From an uncultured bacterium (GTDB lineage Bacteria; Calescibacteriota; Calescibacteriia; Calescibacteriales; Calescibacteriaceae), in the NCBI GenBank assembly GCA_938036315.1, contig CALHPK010000019.1, forward strand, positions 1 through 47,373: a stretch of DNA of 47,373 nt. The letters run 5' to 3'. The position numbers and the translations under genes were made by a program. A model generated the notes under the pieces. It was given only the letters and a program-made list of their open reading frames with translations, did no database searches and had not been told where the DNA came from. Positions 16,473-24,745 of this stretch are shown piece by piece. Every line of letters begins with the position of its first letter. Within the stretch, counting starts at the first letter, position 1.

Positions 16473-17372
16473 ATGGATACAAAAGAGGATACAAAGGAGA
16501 AAAAAGATACAAAAAAGGATATGTACAGATCTGATGTAGAAATCGATTGGTGTCCCGGCTGCGGAGACTTCGGGATACTGCAATCTATAACCCAGGCACT
16601 TGCAGAACTTGAAATACCACCGTATAAAACAGCTCTATTCTCTGGCATTGGTTGCTCAGGAAAAACCCCTCATTTTATAAACACCTATGGGATTCACACA
16701 CTACACGGTAGGCCATTACCATTCGCCATAGGCGCAAAGATGGCAAACCCAGAACTTGTGGTGATAGCTATAAGTGGAGATGGTGATGCCTACGGCATAG
16801 GAGTAGGACATCTTGTAAACGCCGGAAGAAGAAATGTAAACCTTACTTACATAGTTTATAACAACGGTGTCTATGGACTGACAAAAGGACAAGCTTCTCC
16901 AACTCTGAGAAGAAGAGCTCAGCCAAAATCTCTAAAATATCCCAACATAAATGATAACATAAACCCAATAAGCATAGCAATTTCCGCAGGATACACATTC
17001 GTAGCAAGATCATTTGCATACAATGTGAAACACCTTAAAGAAATCATAAAGCAAAGCATAATACATCGTGGATTGGGACTCATAGACGTACTGCAGCCGT
17101 GTCCTGTATTCAATACAGTTGATACAAGGGAAAAATACCTTGAAAAAATAAAAATTTTACCACCTGATTTCCCAACAGATTCACCGCTAAAAGCTATTGA
17201 AAAAGCCCTCGACACCGAACACCTATGGATAGGAGTATTCTTCAAAATAGAAAAAGATACTTATGAAGAAAGATATTCAGAAATCCTCAAAAATTATCCA
17301 AGACTCTCACCATCTAAAGTTCAAGATTCCACTTCAGATATCTCTTTTGCCGTAAAAAATTTCGTTATCTAA
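16473..17372 (+). CDS. korB: 2-oxoacid:ferredoxin oxidoreductase, beta subunit
   Basis: Thiamine-diphosphate-binding beta subunit (299 aa) pairing with the gamma-alpha protein just upstream. Cysteines for the 4Fe-4S cluster are seen in WCPGCGDFGI, in SGIGCSGK and in LQPCPVFNT. The TPP motif is GDGDAYGIGVGH, followed by the NN of YNNGVYGLTKGQASPT. The first ten or so residues are a lysine/aspartate-rich run (DTKEDTKEKKDTKKD) encoded by a triplicated 12-bp unit, and are not part of the family core. A perfect ribosome site fixes the ATG at 16473. No separate delta ferredoxin subunit is present, as expected for two-subunit enzymes. Confidence 0.92.
   Translation: MDTKEDTKEKKDTKKDMYRSDVEIDWCPGCGDFGILQSITQALAELEIPPYKTALFSGIGCSGKTPHFINTYGIHTLHGRPLPFAIGAKMANPELVVIAISGDGDAYGIGVGHLVNAGRRNVNLTYIVYNNGVYGLTKGQASPTLRRRAQPKSLKYPNINDNINPISIAISAGYTFVARSFAYNVKHLKEIIKQSIIHRGLGLIDVLQPCPVFNTVDTREKYLEKIKILPPDFPTDSPLKAIEKALDTEHLWIGVFFKIEKDTYEERYSEILKNYPRLSPSKVQDSTSDISFAVKNFVI
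16476..16517 (+). repeat. In-frame 12-bp repeats at korB 5' end
   Basis: Units GATACAAAAGAG, GATACAAAGGAG and GATACAAAAAAG begin at 16476, 16488 and 16506. They encode the repeated DTKE/DTKK residues before the conserved KorB fold, showing that the small duplications also occur inside genes. Confidence 0.8.
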
Positions 17373-17420
17373 GCGTTGTCTAAACCTGAAACCAGAGCTT
17401 GAATTTCTAAAATTAATCTT

Positions 17421-17717
17421 ATGAGAAGAACGAAAAAAAAGATTCTCAGGATTCCCACATTCTTTACTATCCTACCAGCACTCGCATGCTTACTTTCAAC
17501 ATACCTTCTCCTATCTGACGGAGGAATCTTCACCCTGGTAGCCCAAAAAAGGGAAATAGAAAACCTTAAAAAAAAGATAGAAAAGATAGATGTAGAAAGC
17601 AAAGAAATCGAATACAGAATAGAACTTATCAAAAAACAAGATGAGAAATATCTTGATTACATATTCAGAAAATTTGGATGGGTCAAAAAAGATGAGAAAG
17701 TACTGAAGCTTGAATAA
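17421..17717 (+). CDS. FtsB/DivIC-like septum formation initiator
   Basis: Small bitopic membrane protein (98 aa). A basic N-terminus (RRTKKK) is followed by one transmembrane helix at about 14-31 and a coiled coil (EIENLKKKIEKIDVESKEIE). The end (YLDYIFRKFGWVKKDEKV) matches the FtsB/DivIC pattern, in which residues such as a-R-xx-G-w/y follow the coil. These proteins form the FtsQ-FtsB-FtsL division complex. It sits 48 nt after korB on the same strand. Its 3' end overlaps the convergent ATPase gene by 35 nt. Confidence 0.78.
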   Translation: MRRTKKKILRIPTFFTILPALACLLSTYLLLSDGGIFTLVAQKREIENLKKKIEKIDVESKEIEYRIELIKKQDEKYLDYIFRKFGWVKKDEKVLKLE

Positions 17718-18540
17718 TATTCATCTGTTTACCAATAAAGTCCGCATCTATTCCTTCGATAGAAAAAGGTATTTTTATTACACCTGGGAAGATAGATTTG
17801 TAAAGTTTCAAAAATTTTGAAGAGTTCAGGGAGAAAAAAGTATCAAAGTTGTAAAGATTTATGAGTTCTTCCTTTTCTTTTGCAGATAGCTTTCCCTCCG
17901 TAAGGATTCTATCAATCCACAATTCATCCTCGCGACTGAGATTTTTTTCATAGAATTTATTGAGAACAAGGGCGGAAATTTCCAAACCTTCCTGTTTCAT
18001 TTTCTGGATGGCTTCTGCTGTCTCCTCATATGATAAATACTCTGGTATACAGACAAGGATAATTTTGAGTTTTTTCACAAACTCGGCCATCTTCTCAAGG
18101 TCGGATTTAGCAAATCCCCCAACTCCGGAATCGAGCGCTGAAAATGGTATTTTCAAAAGAGGGATTATCTGTCCAACTGGTGGGGCATCGAAAACATAAA
18201 ATTGGTATCTTCCCAAATAGTGATCGTACCACATCCTACCGAGAAAAATAAGCTCCCTGAAACCTGGGATGACCCTTGAGAAGACTCTGAAAACATCGGA
18301 TCTTGTTAATGCCCAGGAAAGGATGAAAAATCTGAGCTTAAGTTTTACATACTCTTTAGCTTCTTTTTCATAATCTAACGGATACAGGATAACATTCTTT
18401 GAGACGAATTTGTATATAGGGGATGGATTTTTTGAATCGTAATACAGTATGGTTGTGCCTTTTTGTGATAGGGTATTGGCAAGCAGACAGCTTAGTAGGC
18501 TTTTACCAACTCCCCCCTTTCCTGTGGCCACGAAGAACAA
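17683..18540 (-). CDS. P-loop ATPase of the MinD/ParA/ArsA class
   Basis: Soluble ATPase (285 aa) with the deviant Walker A motif GKGGVGKS at residues 7-14. The switch region YVFDAPPVGQ contains the Walker-B-like aspartate. ALVLNKFY supplies the N-K base-recognition signature. Between them is an ArsA-like insertion rich in aromatics. It could be an ArsA/Get3-type targeting ATPase or a cell-positioning ATPase; I cannot decide. The start is constrained because GKGGVGKS must lie near the N-terminus. The ATG lies 7 nt after the CCA end of the tRNA-Arg gene, so no room exists for a ribosome site outside the tRNA. Confidence 0.8.
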   Translation of the reverse strand: MFFVATGKGGVGKSLLSCLLANTLSQKGTTILYYDSKNPSPIYKFVSKNVILYPLDYEKEAKEYVKLKLRFFILSWALTRSDVFRVFSRVIPGFRELIFLGRMWYDHYLGRYQFYVFDAPPVGQIIPLLKIPFSALDSGVGGFAKSDLEKMAEFVKKLKIILVCIPEYLSYEETAEAIQKMKQEGLEISALVLNKFYEKNLSREDELWIDRILTEGKLSAKEKEELINLYNFDTFFSLNSSKFLKLYKSIFPGVIKIPFSIEGIDADFIGKQMNIIQASVLSHLF

Positions 18541-18547
18541 GATTTTG

Positions 18548-18622
18548 TGGAGCGCCTGGCGGGATTCGAACCCGCGACCTCTGGGTCCGCAACCCAGCGT
18601 TCTTCCTCTGAACTACAGGCGC
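18548..18622 (-). tRNA. tRNA-Arg (anticodon GCG)
   Basis: Complete cloverleaf on the minus strand, 75 nt including an encoded CCA. The acceptor stem GCGCCTG/CAGGCGC is fully paired, followed by TA at positions 8-9. The D-stem is GTTC/GAAC. The anticodon stem CTGGG/CCCAG encloses loop TTGCGGA, with the anticodon at 18588-18590. The variable loop is AGGTC, and the T-arm is GCGGG-TTCGAAT-CCCGC. GCG reads CGC and CGU arginine codons. The discriminator base is U73, unusual for Arg. It starts 1 nt after the stop of the DUF35 gene and ends 7 nt before the ATPase ATG. Confidence 0.95.
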
Positions 18623-18623
18623 C

Positions 18624-19037
18624 CTATTTCCTCTTCACAAACTTGTGAAGAATTATCCCCCCATCCACCTCCACAAAATCAAGCTCCACCTTATCTCCTA
18701 TCTTCAAATCCTCCCCTTCGATCTTGGTCAGAATTCTACCAACACCCTCGATCTCCACAAAACCTATCACATCTGGGTAAGTAAACCTCAATGCCCTCTT
18801 CTGATTAGTGAAAGAGTAAATCCTCCCACTTTTCGGAACATCAACCCATACTAAATTTTCAGAGTAACAGAGTGGGCAAAATCTCCGCGGGGGAAACTGA
18901 ATCACTCCGCAACTTTGACACTTGGGAATTTTAAATTCTCTGTTCTGCAGGAATGAATAAAACTTTTCAGCGGCAGAATCTCCGTAATGCTTTATCCCTT
19001 CTTTAGTGGCTCTGCCTATAACTTGGCGGATATCCAT
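18624..19037 (-). CDS. DUF35 zinc-ribbon/OB-fold protein
   Basis: Small two-domain protein (137 aa). An N-terminal helix is followed by a rubredoxin-like zinc ribbon with CQSC and CPLC pairs (KIPKCQSCGVIQFPPRRFCP). A C-terminal OB-fold begins near SGRIYSFTNQK. This is the DUF35 family, which often forms complexes with thiolases or HMG-CoA synthase-like enzymes and channels acyl-CoA. No thiolase gene is adjacent here. The gene lies in the minus-strand run permease, DUF35, tRNA-Arg, ATPase, with only 1 nt to the tRNA. Confidence 0.85.
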   Translation of the reverse strand: MDIRQVIGRATKEGIKHYGDSAAEKFYSFLQNREFKIPKCQSCGVIQFPPRRFCPLCYSENLVWVDVPKSGRIYSFTNQKRALRFTYPDVIGFVEIEGVGRILTKIEGEDLKIGDKVELDFVEVDGGIILHKFVKRK

Positions 19038-19071
19038 AGTTCAATTATAAAAAGGAAAAACAGAACTTTTC

Positions 19072-20496
19072 TTATTTCCAAACTTCTCTTGACTTACGGT
19101 AACCATAAAGAATATATATAGAAAAACCTACTGCATGCCATACAATGAACCTAATCCAAGTAAGTGGAGGAAGCCCATATAGTACAAAAATTATAAGTGC
19201 AATATTCAGCGGTATCAAAATCCAGACCAGCGGGACCTTGTATGTTCCTCCGGATTCCCCCTTGGCTCGTAGGTACAGGACAGAAATGCCTACAATAAGG
19301 TATGCCATCAAAGTTCCCACATTTACAAGTTCGGCAAGTTCTATAAGCGGTACAAATCCAGCTAAAACACTGAGCAATATAGCGCCTACTATTGTAGAAA
19401 CATACGGAGTTTTAAATTTTGGATGTATTTTACTGAATGCACTGAATAAAAGGCCGTCTCTTGCTAATGCATACGTGACCCGAGTGAATCCAAGTCCCAT
19501 AGTAATCATAACGCTTGTAATTGTAACGATCGCACCGATGGCTATGATGTTTCCGACCAAAACCTGACCATTCATATACATAGCTTTTGCCAGAGGATCG
19601 GTAACATTCAATTCTTTATAAGGGGCAATAGCGGTCAGCACGAAGCTAACACTAAGATATAAAAATGTACTGATCAGCAGAGCTAGAAGGACTCCAAGTG
19701 GTACCGTTTTTGTTGGATTTTTAGCCTCTTCTGCGACCGTTGATACCGCATCAAATCCCAGATATGCAAACACAATAATACTGGCAGCTCGCAGTATCCC
19801 ATACCATCCGTATGCATCCTCACCCTTAAAATTTTTACCAGCCTCAGGAATAAACGGCGTAATATTATCTAAATTGATCCCAACAACAAAAAGTCCAACA
19901 GCTAAGAATAAACCAAGAGTGAATAACTTAACCAATACAATAAATAGATTGACATTAGAACTTTCTTTAATTCCTATAAAAAGAAGAATGAATACTGCTA
20001 TAACGACCAAAAAAGCAATAAGATCAAAATGCAGATTCAAGAATATTGGAGCTTTACCGCTTATAATATCGGGAAAATGTATTCCGAAATTATTCTCAAG
20101 CAATGATCTGAGGTATCCAGACCATCCCTTTGCCACTGCTGCGGTTGAGACTCCATACTCCAGTACCAAATCCCAACCTACGATCCACGCAAGGAGCTCT
20201 CCAAGTGAAGCATAAGCGTAGCTGTAGGCACTACCGGCCACCGGGAAGCGAGAACTCAATTCTGCATATACCAGTGCACTTATTGAAACAGTCAGACCAG
20301 CTAAAACAAATGATAGCACAATAGCCGGCCCCGCATAATTTGCAGCTACCTGCCCAGTTATAACAAATATCCCAGCACCTATAATAGCACCTATACCTAT
20401 ACCTACAAGATCTAAAACCCCAAGCTTCCTCACAAAATGAGAAGCCTCCAAATCATATCTCCTTCTTCTGAAAAAATCCTTCAAAAAACCCCCCAT
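19072..20496 (-). CDS. APC-family amino acid permease
   Basis: Integral membrane transporter (474 aa) with about 12-14 hydrophobic helices. The first helix has the substrate-binding glycine motif GIGIGAIIGAGIFVITG, and the family's AELSSRFPVAGSAYSYAY loop follows. It resembles the YhdG/cationic amino-acid transporter branch, so it probably imports a basic or small neutral amino acid by proton symport or exchange. A GTG at 20505 is in frame, but it falls within the ribosome-binding sequence GGGGGTGA, so the ATG at 20496 is preferred. No solute-binding or ATPase partner is needed for this family. Confidence 0.88.
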   Translation of the reverse strand: MGGFLKDFFRRRRYDLEASHFVRKLGVLDLVGIGIGAIIGAGIFVITGQVAANYAGPAIVLSFVLAGLTVSISALVYAELSSRFPVAGSAYSYAYASLGELLAWIVGWDLVLEYGVSTAAVAKGWSGYLRSLLENNFGIHFPDIISGKAPIFLNLHFDLIAFLVVIAVFILLFIGIKESSNVNLFIVLVKLFTLGLFLAVGLFVVGINLDNITPFIPEAGKNFKGEDAYGWYGILRAASIIVFAYLGFDAVSTVAEEAKNPTKTVPLGVLLALLISTFLYLSVSFVLTAIAPYKELNVTDPLAKAMYMNGQVLVGNIIAIGAIVTITSVMITMGLGFTRVTYALARDGLLFSAFSKIHPKFKTPYVSTIVGAILLSVLAGFVPLIELAELVNVGTLMAYLIVGISVLYLRAKGESGGTYKVPLVWILIPLNIALIIFVLYGLPPLTWIRFIVWHAVGFSIYILYGYRKSREVWK

Positions 20497-20733
20497 CGCT
20501 ATCACCCCCTTCCAGAAAATCCCAAAAACACTACCTCAAAACCATAACTTTAGAATAGAAATTTCATACCTGACACACCAGTATAATTATTTACAATAAT
20601 TTTCTACCTTACAATAACTTTCTACCTTCCACCCTCTCCCTGCTGAAATTACAAAACTCCCCTGATAAAGTTCAAATCTTTAAAATCAAGTGTAGGTCAG
20701 AGATAATAGCATCTAAGGAGAGGGAAAAACAAA
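20497..20733. other. Divergent intergenic region before cobU
   Basis: This AT-rich spacer lies between the minus-strand permease and the plus-strand cobU group. It contains an 18-bp tandem doublet at 20591-20626, and AAGGAGAGG at 20715-20723 ahead of a short ORF. I looked for the conserved pieces of a cobalamin riboswitch and did not see them. Confidence 0.55.
20591..20626. repeat. 18-bp tandem duplication
   Basis: TTACAATAATTTTCTACC at 20591-20608 is followed by the same unit with one changed base at 20609-20626. Confidence 0.88.
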
Positions 20734-20826
20734 GTGATTGAATTCGGTGAAAAAAGATTATCCGATTCAAAATTATGTCTATCTTCATCATTGCAAAGAA
20801 TAGATAGGCAGGAAATCAAACCATGA
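20734..20826 (+). CDS. Possible 30-codon leader ORF upstream of cobU
   Basis: A GTG-started frame of 30 codons (beginning MIEFGEKRLSDSK) is preceded by AAGGAGAGG at 10-nt spacing, better than the site in front of cobU. Its stop TGA overlaps the cobU ATG in the ATGA arrangement, so translation of this frame could drive cobU initiation. The peptide resembles nothing I know. It may be a chance frame; only the ribosome site and the exact overlap support it. Confidence 0.35.
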   Translation: MIEFGEKRLSDSKLCLSSSLQRIDRQEIKP

Positions 20827-21347
20827 TAATTTTTGTGACAGGAGGGATGGGAAGTGGAAAAAGCTCCTTTGCTCTAAAATTTGCAGAGGATATATCAAGA
20901 AGGAAAAACATAAGCAAAAAGATCTTCTTAGCTACAGCTCAACCTATAGACGAAGAAATGAAACAAAAGATAAAAAAGCACAAAGATGAAAGGAAAAATC
21001 TAAATTGGGAAACAGTGGAAGAGTACGAAAATATACATAAATACATAAAAGGCAAAGACAAAATAATACTTATTGATTCTCTGACAACTTGGCTGGGTAA
21101 CCTCTTCCACTACTATGGTAACTCACAAGCAAAAATCAAAAAAAAAGTAAAAGAACTGATTTCTGCGCTCAAAAGATTCAAGGGGGTAATATTAATAGTA
21201 TCTGATCAGGTGAACTGGGGAGTAATTCCTTTTGAGAAAAGCACAAGAATGTGGCTCAGAACACTGAGTTCTGTAAATGAGGAAATAGCAAAAACTTCAT
21301 CTGAAGTATATCTTTTAGTATCTGGAATCCCAGTTAGAATAAAATGA
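20823..21347 (+). CDS. cobU: Adenosylcobinamide kinase/guanylyltransferase
   Basis: Bifunctional nucleotide-loop enzyme of cobamide assembly (174 aa): it phosphorylates adenosylcobinamide and then transfers GMP. The P-loop is GGMGSGKS at 7-14. Typical CobU blocks follow: FLATAQPIDEEM, HKDERKNLNWETVEEYE, ILIDSLTTWLGNL, and VSDQVNWGVIPFEKSTR. The family's usual EVG before the GIVP-like motif is QVN here, and the guanylylated histidine probably lies in the HKDER block. No other cobalamin gene is nearby, so it may serve corrinoid salvage. AGGA lies 9 nt before the ATG. Confidence 0.88.
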   Translation: MIIFVTGGMGSGKSSFALKFAEDISRRKNISKKIFLATAQPIDEEMKQKIKKHKDERKNLNWETVEEYENIHKYIKGKDKIILIDSLTTWLGNLFHYYGNSQAKIKKKVKELISALKRFKGVILIVSDQVNWGVIPFEKSTRMWLRTLSSVNEEIAKTSSEVYLLVSGIPVRIK

Positions 21348-21430
21348 AAGATGAGAAAATCCTAAAAATATAGAGAATAAATCAGTTAACAAAATTTGCA
21401 AACAAATGCCGAGGAAACTAAAATCTTACT

Positions 21431-22276
21431 ATGTTAGAGAAGATAAACATCGGAGAATTCTCACTGGCGACAAAAATTGATGGACAACCTAAAAAAGGGC
21501 ACATCTTACTTATTCATTGCCTTGGACTCAGTCATAAAGTTTTCGAAGATCAGATAAATTTTCTCTCGGAGCAGGGATTTGAAGTCATAGCTCCCGATAT
21601 GAGAAGCCATGGAGATTCAGACAAAGTAGACAGAGAATGCACACTCGATGATATAACAGAGGACGTAGAAAAACTTATCAAAAAATTGGGAATCAGAAAA
21701 TTTTTCGCGCTTGGGGGAATCTCTATGGGTGGGATGATCTCAATGAGACTGGTTCTTAAGAATCCAGAGTTGACAGATAATCTGATCCTTATGGGTACAT
21801 CTGCAGATGAAGATCCATATAAAGATAGATACAAAATTATGATCGAAGATCTACTCAATTCTATAAAAGCAGAGAAAAATCATGAAAAACTTCATAATCT
21901 GTATAGGAACTCGGCAGAGCTTTTAGTTAGACTGTGTTTCTCGCAACAGTACCTTGAGAAGAATAATAATTTTGAAAGATGGGTTCTGGAGGCGATGAAG
22001 TCACAAGGGGTCGGCGGAATCCACGTGGCAATAGCAGTAATAAATAGAAAAAGCATAATAAATAAGATCCACAAAATAAAGTGTAGAACTTTAATTATGG
22101 CTGGAGAACTTGATATGGCAGTTCCTCCCAATGAATCAAAAAAAATCGCCGAAAGAATAGAAAATAGCAAACTTATCTTACTAGATGGAGCTCCCCATAT
22201 CTTCACCCCAGAAATTCCAGTCAAAGTAAATCAGCATCTAAAAGAATTTTTACTCAGTAGTAATAATTTCATCTAA
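21431..22276 (+). CDS. Alpha/beta hydrolase
   Basis: Single-domain serine hydrolase (281 aa) of the 3-oxoadipate-lactonase/BioH-like group. The oxyanion region is HCLGLSH at about 29-35. The nucleophile elbow is GGISMGG, with Ser98. The acid is probably Asp in AGELDMAVPP, and the histidine lies in DGAPHIFTPE. The substrate is unknown. It sits between cobU (83-nt gap) and ribD (adjacent), which suggests co-transcription with ribD rather than a shared pathway. Confidence 0.85.
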   Translation: MLEKINIGEFSLATKIDGQPKKGHILLIHCLGLSHKVFEDQINFLSEQGFEVIAPDMRSHGDSDKVDRECTLDDITEDVEKLIKKLGIRKFFALGGISMGGMISMRLVLKNPELTDNLILMGTSADEDPYKDRYKIMIEDLLNSIKAEKNHEKLHNLYRNSAELLVRLCFSQQYLEKNNNFERWVLEAMKSQGVGGIHVAIAVINRKSIINKIHKIKCRTLIMAGELDMAVPPNESKKIAERIENSKLILLDGAPHIFTPEIPVKVNQHLKEFLLSSNNFI

Positions 22277-23434
22277 GTGGAAATGAATATCTCAAAGTTT
22301 GTAAAATCTGCAATTGAATTAGCAAAGATTAACTCTGGAAAAACTTCTCCTAACCCCTGGGTTGGATGCATTGTCGCGCAAGATGGAAAAATTGTAGGTA
22401 AAGGATTCCACAAAGGAGCTGGATTTCCCCATGCGGAAATTGAAGCCATTGAAGAAGCCAGAAAGAGAGGAGCAAATCTGAAAGAGTGTGAACTCTTTGT
22501 CTCTCTCCAACCGTGCAACACATACGGAAGAACTCCCCCCTGCACAGACTACATCAGAAAAGTCGGGATAAAAAAAACATATTTTTCTGTGTTTGACCCG
22601 GCTATTGACCAAAAAAACTATAGCTTGCCCAACAGCCAAGGCGGAATCCTCAAATCATACGGCAAAAAAGTTCTTCTACCATATCTCATCTTCAAAACAG
22701 AAAAGAGACCATATGTAATTGTAAAGCTAGCTCAAACCATAGATGGGAAAATCGCTGACATAGATGGAAATTCAAAATATATAAGCTCTCAAAAATCTAT
22801 AGAGTATGTGCACAGACTCAGATCAAGAGTAAATTTCATACTCGTGGGCGAAAAAACACTAATTAAAGATAACCCTCACCTTAACGTCAGAAATCTTCCC
22901 GCTTCAGAAATGAAAAAGATAGAGGAATTAAAAAGAGAATTCGGAAATAGTGAGTTCCCAAATCCAGTAAAAATAATTGTTGACTCAGATCTATCTTGTA
23001 TTGAAAAAATTGAAAACCTCAACATAATGTATGGGAACAATACAATTGTCATAACAAAAGCAAGACTTAAAGACAAAAGCAGCTTAAAACCTAAAAATCT
23101 TTCAGTCATAACGTATCCCAAATCCAAATCCAAATCAGAATACATCCCACCAGAATTTATCTTAGACACTGTATACAATCTCGGAGGTATGATACTTCTG
23201 ATCGAGGGCGGAGGGGAAACAGCCTGGCAATTCATAAAAAATGAGCTTTTCGATGAAATATGGATATTCATAAGTCCCAGAATATTTGGTGGCGGGAAAA
23301 GCATAGGAGAATCACATAACAACACAGCTAAAAAGTTAGGTAAAGAAATAAAAGTAAACCTAATAAGCATTCAAAAAATTGACCAGGATATTCTCCTTAA
23401 GTATTCTAAAAGAAATAGAATTTGGGAGTTTTAG
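22277..23434 (+). CDS. ribD: Riboflavin biosynthesis deaminase/reductase RibD
   Basis: Bifunctional enzyme (385 aa) for the second and third steps of riboflavin synthesis. The N-terminal deaminase has the zinc ligands in PHAEIEAIEEA (His52, Glu54) and PCNTYGRTPPCTD (Cys80, Cys89). The C-terminal reductase starts near RPYVIVKLAQTIDGKIAD and includes LLIEGGGETAWQF. The GTG at 22277 directly abuts the hydrolase stop; an ATG at 22283 is an equally plausible start. No other rib gene and no FMN riboswitch are visible nearby. The end lies 12 nt from the convergent TolC-like gene. Confidence 0.93.
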   Translation: MEMNISKFVKSAIELAKINSGKTSPNPWVGCIVAQDGKIVGKGFHKGAGFPHAEIEAIEEARKRGANLKECELFVSLQPCNTYGRTPPCTDYIRKVGIKKTYFSVFDPAIDQKNYSLPNSQGGILKSYGKKVLLPYLIFKTEKRPYVIVKLAQTIDGKIADIDGNSKYISSQKSIEYVHRLRSRVNFILVGEKTLIKDNPHLNVRNLPASEMKKIEELKREFGNSEFPNPVKIIVDSDLSCIEKIENLNIMYGNNTIVITKARLKDKSSLKPKNLSVITYPKSKSKSEYIPPEFILDTVYNLGGMILLIEGGGETAWQFIKNELFDEIWIFISPRIFGGGKSIGESHNNTAKKLGKEIKVNLISIQKIDQDILLKYSKRNRIWEF

Positions 23435-23446
23435 TAGTAATATTGT

Positions 23447-24628
23447 TTACTTTGAGTTTCTGGACACTGAACCCAAATCAACACCAACCACCTCCTCGAG
23501 CACAGCAGAATATATCCCAACATTAGCCCTTTCACGTAGGTACTCTACTTCATAAAGTAAAAATAAGAGAGTATTTTCCAGAACCGCTGAAAAACTTACT
23601 TTACCAACAGTATAGGCAGATCTAGCTGCCTCGAGAGAATTTCTCACCTGCGGAATGAGGAAATTTTCATAGATATTGATCAGATTTTCAGATGCGCGTA
23701 CTAATTCGTAGAGAGTTTTTATTCTCGCAGAAACATTATTACGCACATCTGAGTAGGTCAAATAAGAGCTCAAGTATAATTTCTGAGCTTCTCTTATCTT
23801 CTCTTTTTCTTTCCAGAAGAAGTAAAGGGGTATCTCAATACTGATTCCGAAAGCTGGCATAGTTTTTTGCTGGTATACCATAATTCCGGCACCCACACCG
23901 AAGTTAGGGAGAGGTTCGACTTTAGCAAACTCAAGCTTATGCAGAGCTACCTTTTCCGAAACCCGAGCCAAGTTAATCAAAGGAGAATTTCCCTCAGCGA
24001 TCTCCTCGAGCTCCTTAATTCCAACTTCAATCTTGGGGTATGGCGAGTATTCTATTTTATCGAATTTTACCTCTTTCCCTACAATAGCTGTTAGCTTGGC
24101 TTTTTGCTCTTCAATCTGGGCAGAGATCTCAATCATTTTCTGCTCAGCGCGTAATCTCTCAATCTGGATGCGCAGAACATTTTGCAGAATCTCACCGCCA
24201 ACCTCATATTTAACCCTTGCTAAATCTTCTAAATCTTCAAGAATTTTTTTGACTCTATCCCGAAGAAGTTCATAATGAGAATTGAGGAACCAAAGAGTAT
24301 AATAACTTTCCTTCAACTCCTTCAATACCCGTAGACGTACACTTTGAAGGTGCCAATATTTCTGTTCAGATAATCCTTCTGTAATCTCTCTCCTTTTTTT
24401 TAGTTTTGATGGAAATGGGATAGATTGTTTGAGCATAAAGCTAAAGCCTAAATTTTGCCCAAATTCAATTTCGGGGTTTTCTGGAAATGGAGAATATCTA
24501 ATCTCATGCTGAGAAGCTTCCCACTCTGCCCTTGCTGAAGCGATCTGTGGATTATTCCTTAGTGTTTCCTCCACAAGCTCAGTAAGGGTCACCCCAAAGC
24601 AAGCAAGAAGTAATATCTTATCAATCAT
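23447..24628 (-). CDS. TolC-family outer-membrane channel protein
   Basis: Outer-membrane efflux protein (393 aa), shorter than E. coli TolC. A signal peptide (ILLLACFGVTLTEL) is followed by LVEETLRNNPQIASARAEWE, the standard TolC/OEP start. Two long coiled-coil hairpins (for example ILRIQIERLRAEQK and LRERANVGIYSAVLEE) give the internal repeat of the family. Proline-rich IPFPSKLKKR and PLYFFWKEKEK mark the repeated beta segments. TolC proteins normally work with a membrane-fusion protein and an inner-membrane pump, but neither is in this window. The gene supports a diderm envelope. Confidence 0.85.
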   Translation of the reverse strand: MIDKILLLACFGVTLTELVEETLRNNPQIASARAEWEASQHEIRYSPFPENPEIEFGQNLGFSFMLKQSIPFPSKLKKRREITEGLSEQKYWHLQSVRLRVLKELKESYYTLWFLNSHYELLRDRVKKILEDLEDLARVKYEVGGEILQNVLRIQIERLRAEQKMIEISAQIEEQKAKLTAIVGKEVKFDKIEYSPYPKIEVGIKELEEIAEGNSPLINLARVSEKVALHKLEFAKVEPLPNFGVGAGIMVYQQKTMPAFGISIEIPLYFFWKEKEKIREAQKLYLSSYLTYSDVRNNVSARIKTLYELVRASENLINIYENFLIPQVRNSLEAARSAYTVGKVSFSAVLENTLLFLLYEVEYLRERANVGIYSAVLEEVVGVDLGSVSRNSK

Positions 24629-24745
24629 TATACATTATTATTATACATCATAATAACAAATAAACTCTAATTTCATCTATTATAAACTAGATCTTTTTCA
24701 ATTTCAATAATTCCGTTTACATAAGTATAAAAACACATGCAAATT

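Noticed and set aside
18423-18784. Plus-strand frames running across the tRNA region
   Set aside because: They read through the tRNA antisense strand, a frequent source of false ORFs, and conflict with three supported minus-strand features.
20506-20822. Cobalamin riboswitch before cobU
   Set aside because: No B12-box-like sequence or compatible helices were found; the spacer is AT-rich with a short doublet.
22100-22276. FMN riboswitch before ribD
   Set aside because: The region is coding sequence of the hydrolase directly abutting ribD; no RFN element pattern is visible.
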